NCBI GenBank assembly: GCA_028571305.1
Contig: JAOXNS010388725.1
Location: 1-20,754, forward strand
Source: Magicicada cassinii
Lineage: Eukaryota; Arthropoda; Insecta; Hemiptera; Cicadidae
Reading direction: 5' to 3'
Length of the DNA: 20,754 nucleotides
The position numbers and the translations under genes were made by a program. The notes beneath the pieces were generated by a model. It was given only the letters and a program-made list of their open reading frames with translations, did no database searches and was not told the origin of the DNA. Positions within the stretch are counted from its first letter, which is position 1, and each line of letters begins with the position of its first letter. Positions 18,905-20,754 of the stretch are shown here, in pieces.

Positions 18905-20448
18905 TGCCGGGGTTAGCCCTGACGGAAGGAAGGAAGCCTTTGTTGTGACCCGTACTCCGCCTCGCTTTGTTCCCCGCGTGTCGCCTTTTACTGACTAAAA
19001 CTTAGTCGGATTTGTGACTTATGTACGGTACCTACTAACGAGCGGTTGTCACTTGATTTAATCCTTTTATAACTACTACTGGGAGCTATGCTTTTACAAT
19101 TGTATCAATAAACACTGATACAAATTGATACATACAATAATTATATTGACACATGTAGTCTGTACGTTGTTCTTCATGTTTAAATATAGTACTTTATTAA
19201 ATATTGGACGAATTAAATATTACTTTTTTTGTCCGTTATTTTCCCAAACTGTGGAACAGTTGGATGCGAAAATATATCATACTTCCTGACAAATATCGTT
19301 GTTAGCCTTTTATCACCTGTTTGGTACTGTCTATGTTGTGATGTCTTTGCTCCATTATAAGAGGTTTTTCTCGTTGACATTGTATGTGTACTAACTTCCC
19401 ATAAGTGTTGTTAACAATTTAGTAACTGATAACCTGAACTGAATGGAGTGTGTGTTGAGAATAAACCTTGTTCGTGAAAAAAAAGAGTAGGCCAATTTGT
19501 CAACGAACACATTTGTGTACATACATTTTAAAATGTGAAATTAATTTTTAATGCTTTTTGACGGAGGGAGACTGGTTTTTACGTTATTACTGGGCGTTAT
19601 CTTGTGTGTGTTAACTGGCTGAACTTTACACTGTAAAATGGAATTAAAATTTACTTTGATTATTGTTTAGTCTTTATCCTGAATATACTAGAATTACCTA
19701 ACAGTTTTACTAAATTATCCTAACTCCCAGATTTCCGTACATTGTCATTAACCATAATTGCAGTCCTGATAATTCCTTTCCTGCTGGGATACCAAAAAAG
19801 TGAATATGTTCAAGGAAACTAAAAAGATTTACTTTGCTGCATGTGGTTAGTTAAGCAAACTTGAGTTTCGATTTTCGTAATAATAGCGTTTTATAATAAA
19901 CGAGAAAGGTTATGGTTAGACAAAGTTACTTTTATTTCTGAGGTGTTTACGGAAAAACAAATGTCAAAAAAAGTAATCGGTCATATTAATAGTAATCATG
20001 TGTTCAAACTAACGAAAGTAAATAGTTCTCCCTTTAATAGACAAGTACCTAAGATATTATCGATAACGAACGTGGTATATTACTTTCGGTCCATTAAGAA
20101 AACCGGCCAGTTTAGTCGTATAGTCAAGTGCTGTGTATTATACGACCCATGACTTAATACGAGGTCTTACTGAGCTGAAGAACTTCATCTTAATTCTCTA
20201 ATTACTCGTTCGTACAATCATGGTACAAGTAAGGAAGGAGGCAGTGGAGTTGGTTAAGGAGCGAAATGAATACGCCTTGCAAATTAATAATCCTTTCTGC
20301 GAATAATTTATAATCTCTTAATTCTTTTCACAGTGTATAAACGGAAAAAAGTTCGCTTTTTGCCAACGTAGAACGGTGAGCTTTTCGAGGAGGAAAAAAG
20401 AGGGACGCAGTTGATTATTATGAAAGGATTACGCACGCTTTTCAATGG
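18905..20448. other. AT-rich intergenic DNA
   Basis: No coding region is supported. A 69-codon plus-strand frame (19943-20152) is rich in Lys, Ser and Val and has no recognisable motif. A small hairpin at 19100 is listed separately. The rest is AT-rich unique sequence. Confidence 0.5.
19100..19123. repeat. Perfect 8-bp hairpin
   Basis: TTGTATCA (19100-19107) pairs with TGATACAA (19116-19123) around ATAAACAC. A further TTGATACAT follows at 19125-19133, so the motif is partly repeated. Confidence 0.8.
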
Positions 20449-20548
20449 TGCGGCGATGGAGGCGGCGGCGGTGGTGGTGGTTGTATCAGTAGTAGTGGTA
20501 GCAGGAGCAGCAGCAGAAGTAGTAGTCGTCGTAGTAGTAGCAGCTGCA
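20449..20548. repeat. Imperfect trinucleotide repeat (GGC/GGT/AGT/AGC)
   Basis: GGC, GGT, AGT, AGC and CGT triplets run for about 100 bases with few interruptions. In one plus-strand frame they give a short Ala/Val-rich frame from an ATG at 20456. On the minus strand they give a Thr/Ala-rich run (within a frame at 20308-20604). Low-complexity translation is a property of the repeat and does not support a gene, though such repeats are also common in exons encoding homopolymer runs. Confidence 0.92.
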
Positions 20549-20681
20549 ACGTGAGGAGTGTAAGTACGAGAAGGATATATTGATTTTTGCTGTACCAAGG
20601 TCATGGCTGAACCCTACATACACACCCTTGTATGAGTTGAAACCTATGTTTGTGTGGGTTTCGTTAGGGAGTTGACAGCGC

Positions 20682-20754
20682 ACCACCACCCCTCTTTCTT
20701 TCTTTTTCCCTGCTGTTGGGAAACTCTCTCGCTCCCCACCCCCCCTCCCCCTCT
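20682..20754. repeat. Polypyrimidine tract at the window edge
   Basis: The plus strand is almost entirely C and T (CCTCTTTCTTTCTTTTTCCC, then TCTCTCGCTCCCCACCCCCC) apart from a short CTGTTGGGAAA break, and it runs off the window end. It could be a microsatellite, or an insect promoter-type CT/GAGA tract; the window stops too soon to tell. Confidence 0.85.

Noticed and set aside
20308-20604. 98-codon Thr/Ala-rich minus-strand frame
   Set aside because: It is the translation of the trinucleotide repeat, and the flanking parts have no coding character.

Overview
This window looks like non-coding nuclear DNA from a large animal genome, most likely an insect. It is AT-rich by eye (about 60%), has no open reading frame above about 105 codons, and has no convincing host exon, operon or RNA gene. 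It is dotted with short microsatellites, hairpins and worn transposon pieces. The palindrome TAGGCCTA recurs (near 5214, 11291 and 13403), and the transposon relics resemble families I know from insects, possibly cockroach, termite or stick-insect relatives. That placement rests on memory and is an inference.

Layout. 1-2100: unique sequence, a 30-bp tandem duplication (261-320), a short inverted repeat carrying GCCGAAACGTC (1083-1147) and a three-copy 83-84 bp tandem array (1835-2084). 2100-7000: mostly featureless DNA with microsatellites and small hairpins, including a second GCCGAAACGTC hairpin (6835-6868). 7000-7500: an A/T palindrome, then a tRNA-like, SINE-type fragment on the minus strand. 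9100-9800: a possible DNA-binding-domain remnant, a short tandem duplication and a probable MULE transposase fragment. 11565-12240: the clearest protein relic, the reverse-transcriptase palm and C-terminal part of an RTE-like LINE on the minus strand. 13775-13908 and 17046-17138: two large hairpins, each holding parts of a hammerhead-ribozyme core. 16665-16751: a perfect 12-bp hairpin between direct repeats. 18650-18905: a mixed AT/GC block with homeodomain-like TAATTA words and a near-perfect nuclear-receptor palindrome, the best candidate for a regulatory element. The last 300 bases hold a trinucleotide repeat and a polypyrimidine tract.

No host gene can be annotated, so no pathway can be described. 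The most interesting content is the hairpin family. The copy at 13775-13908 can be drawn as a complete, though imperfect, minimal hammerhead with a very short stem III, the form reported for Penelope-like retroelements. This was read by eye only, with no folding or database search.
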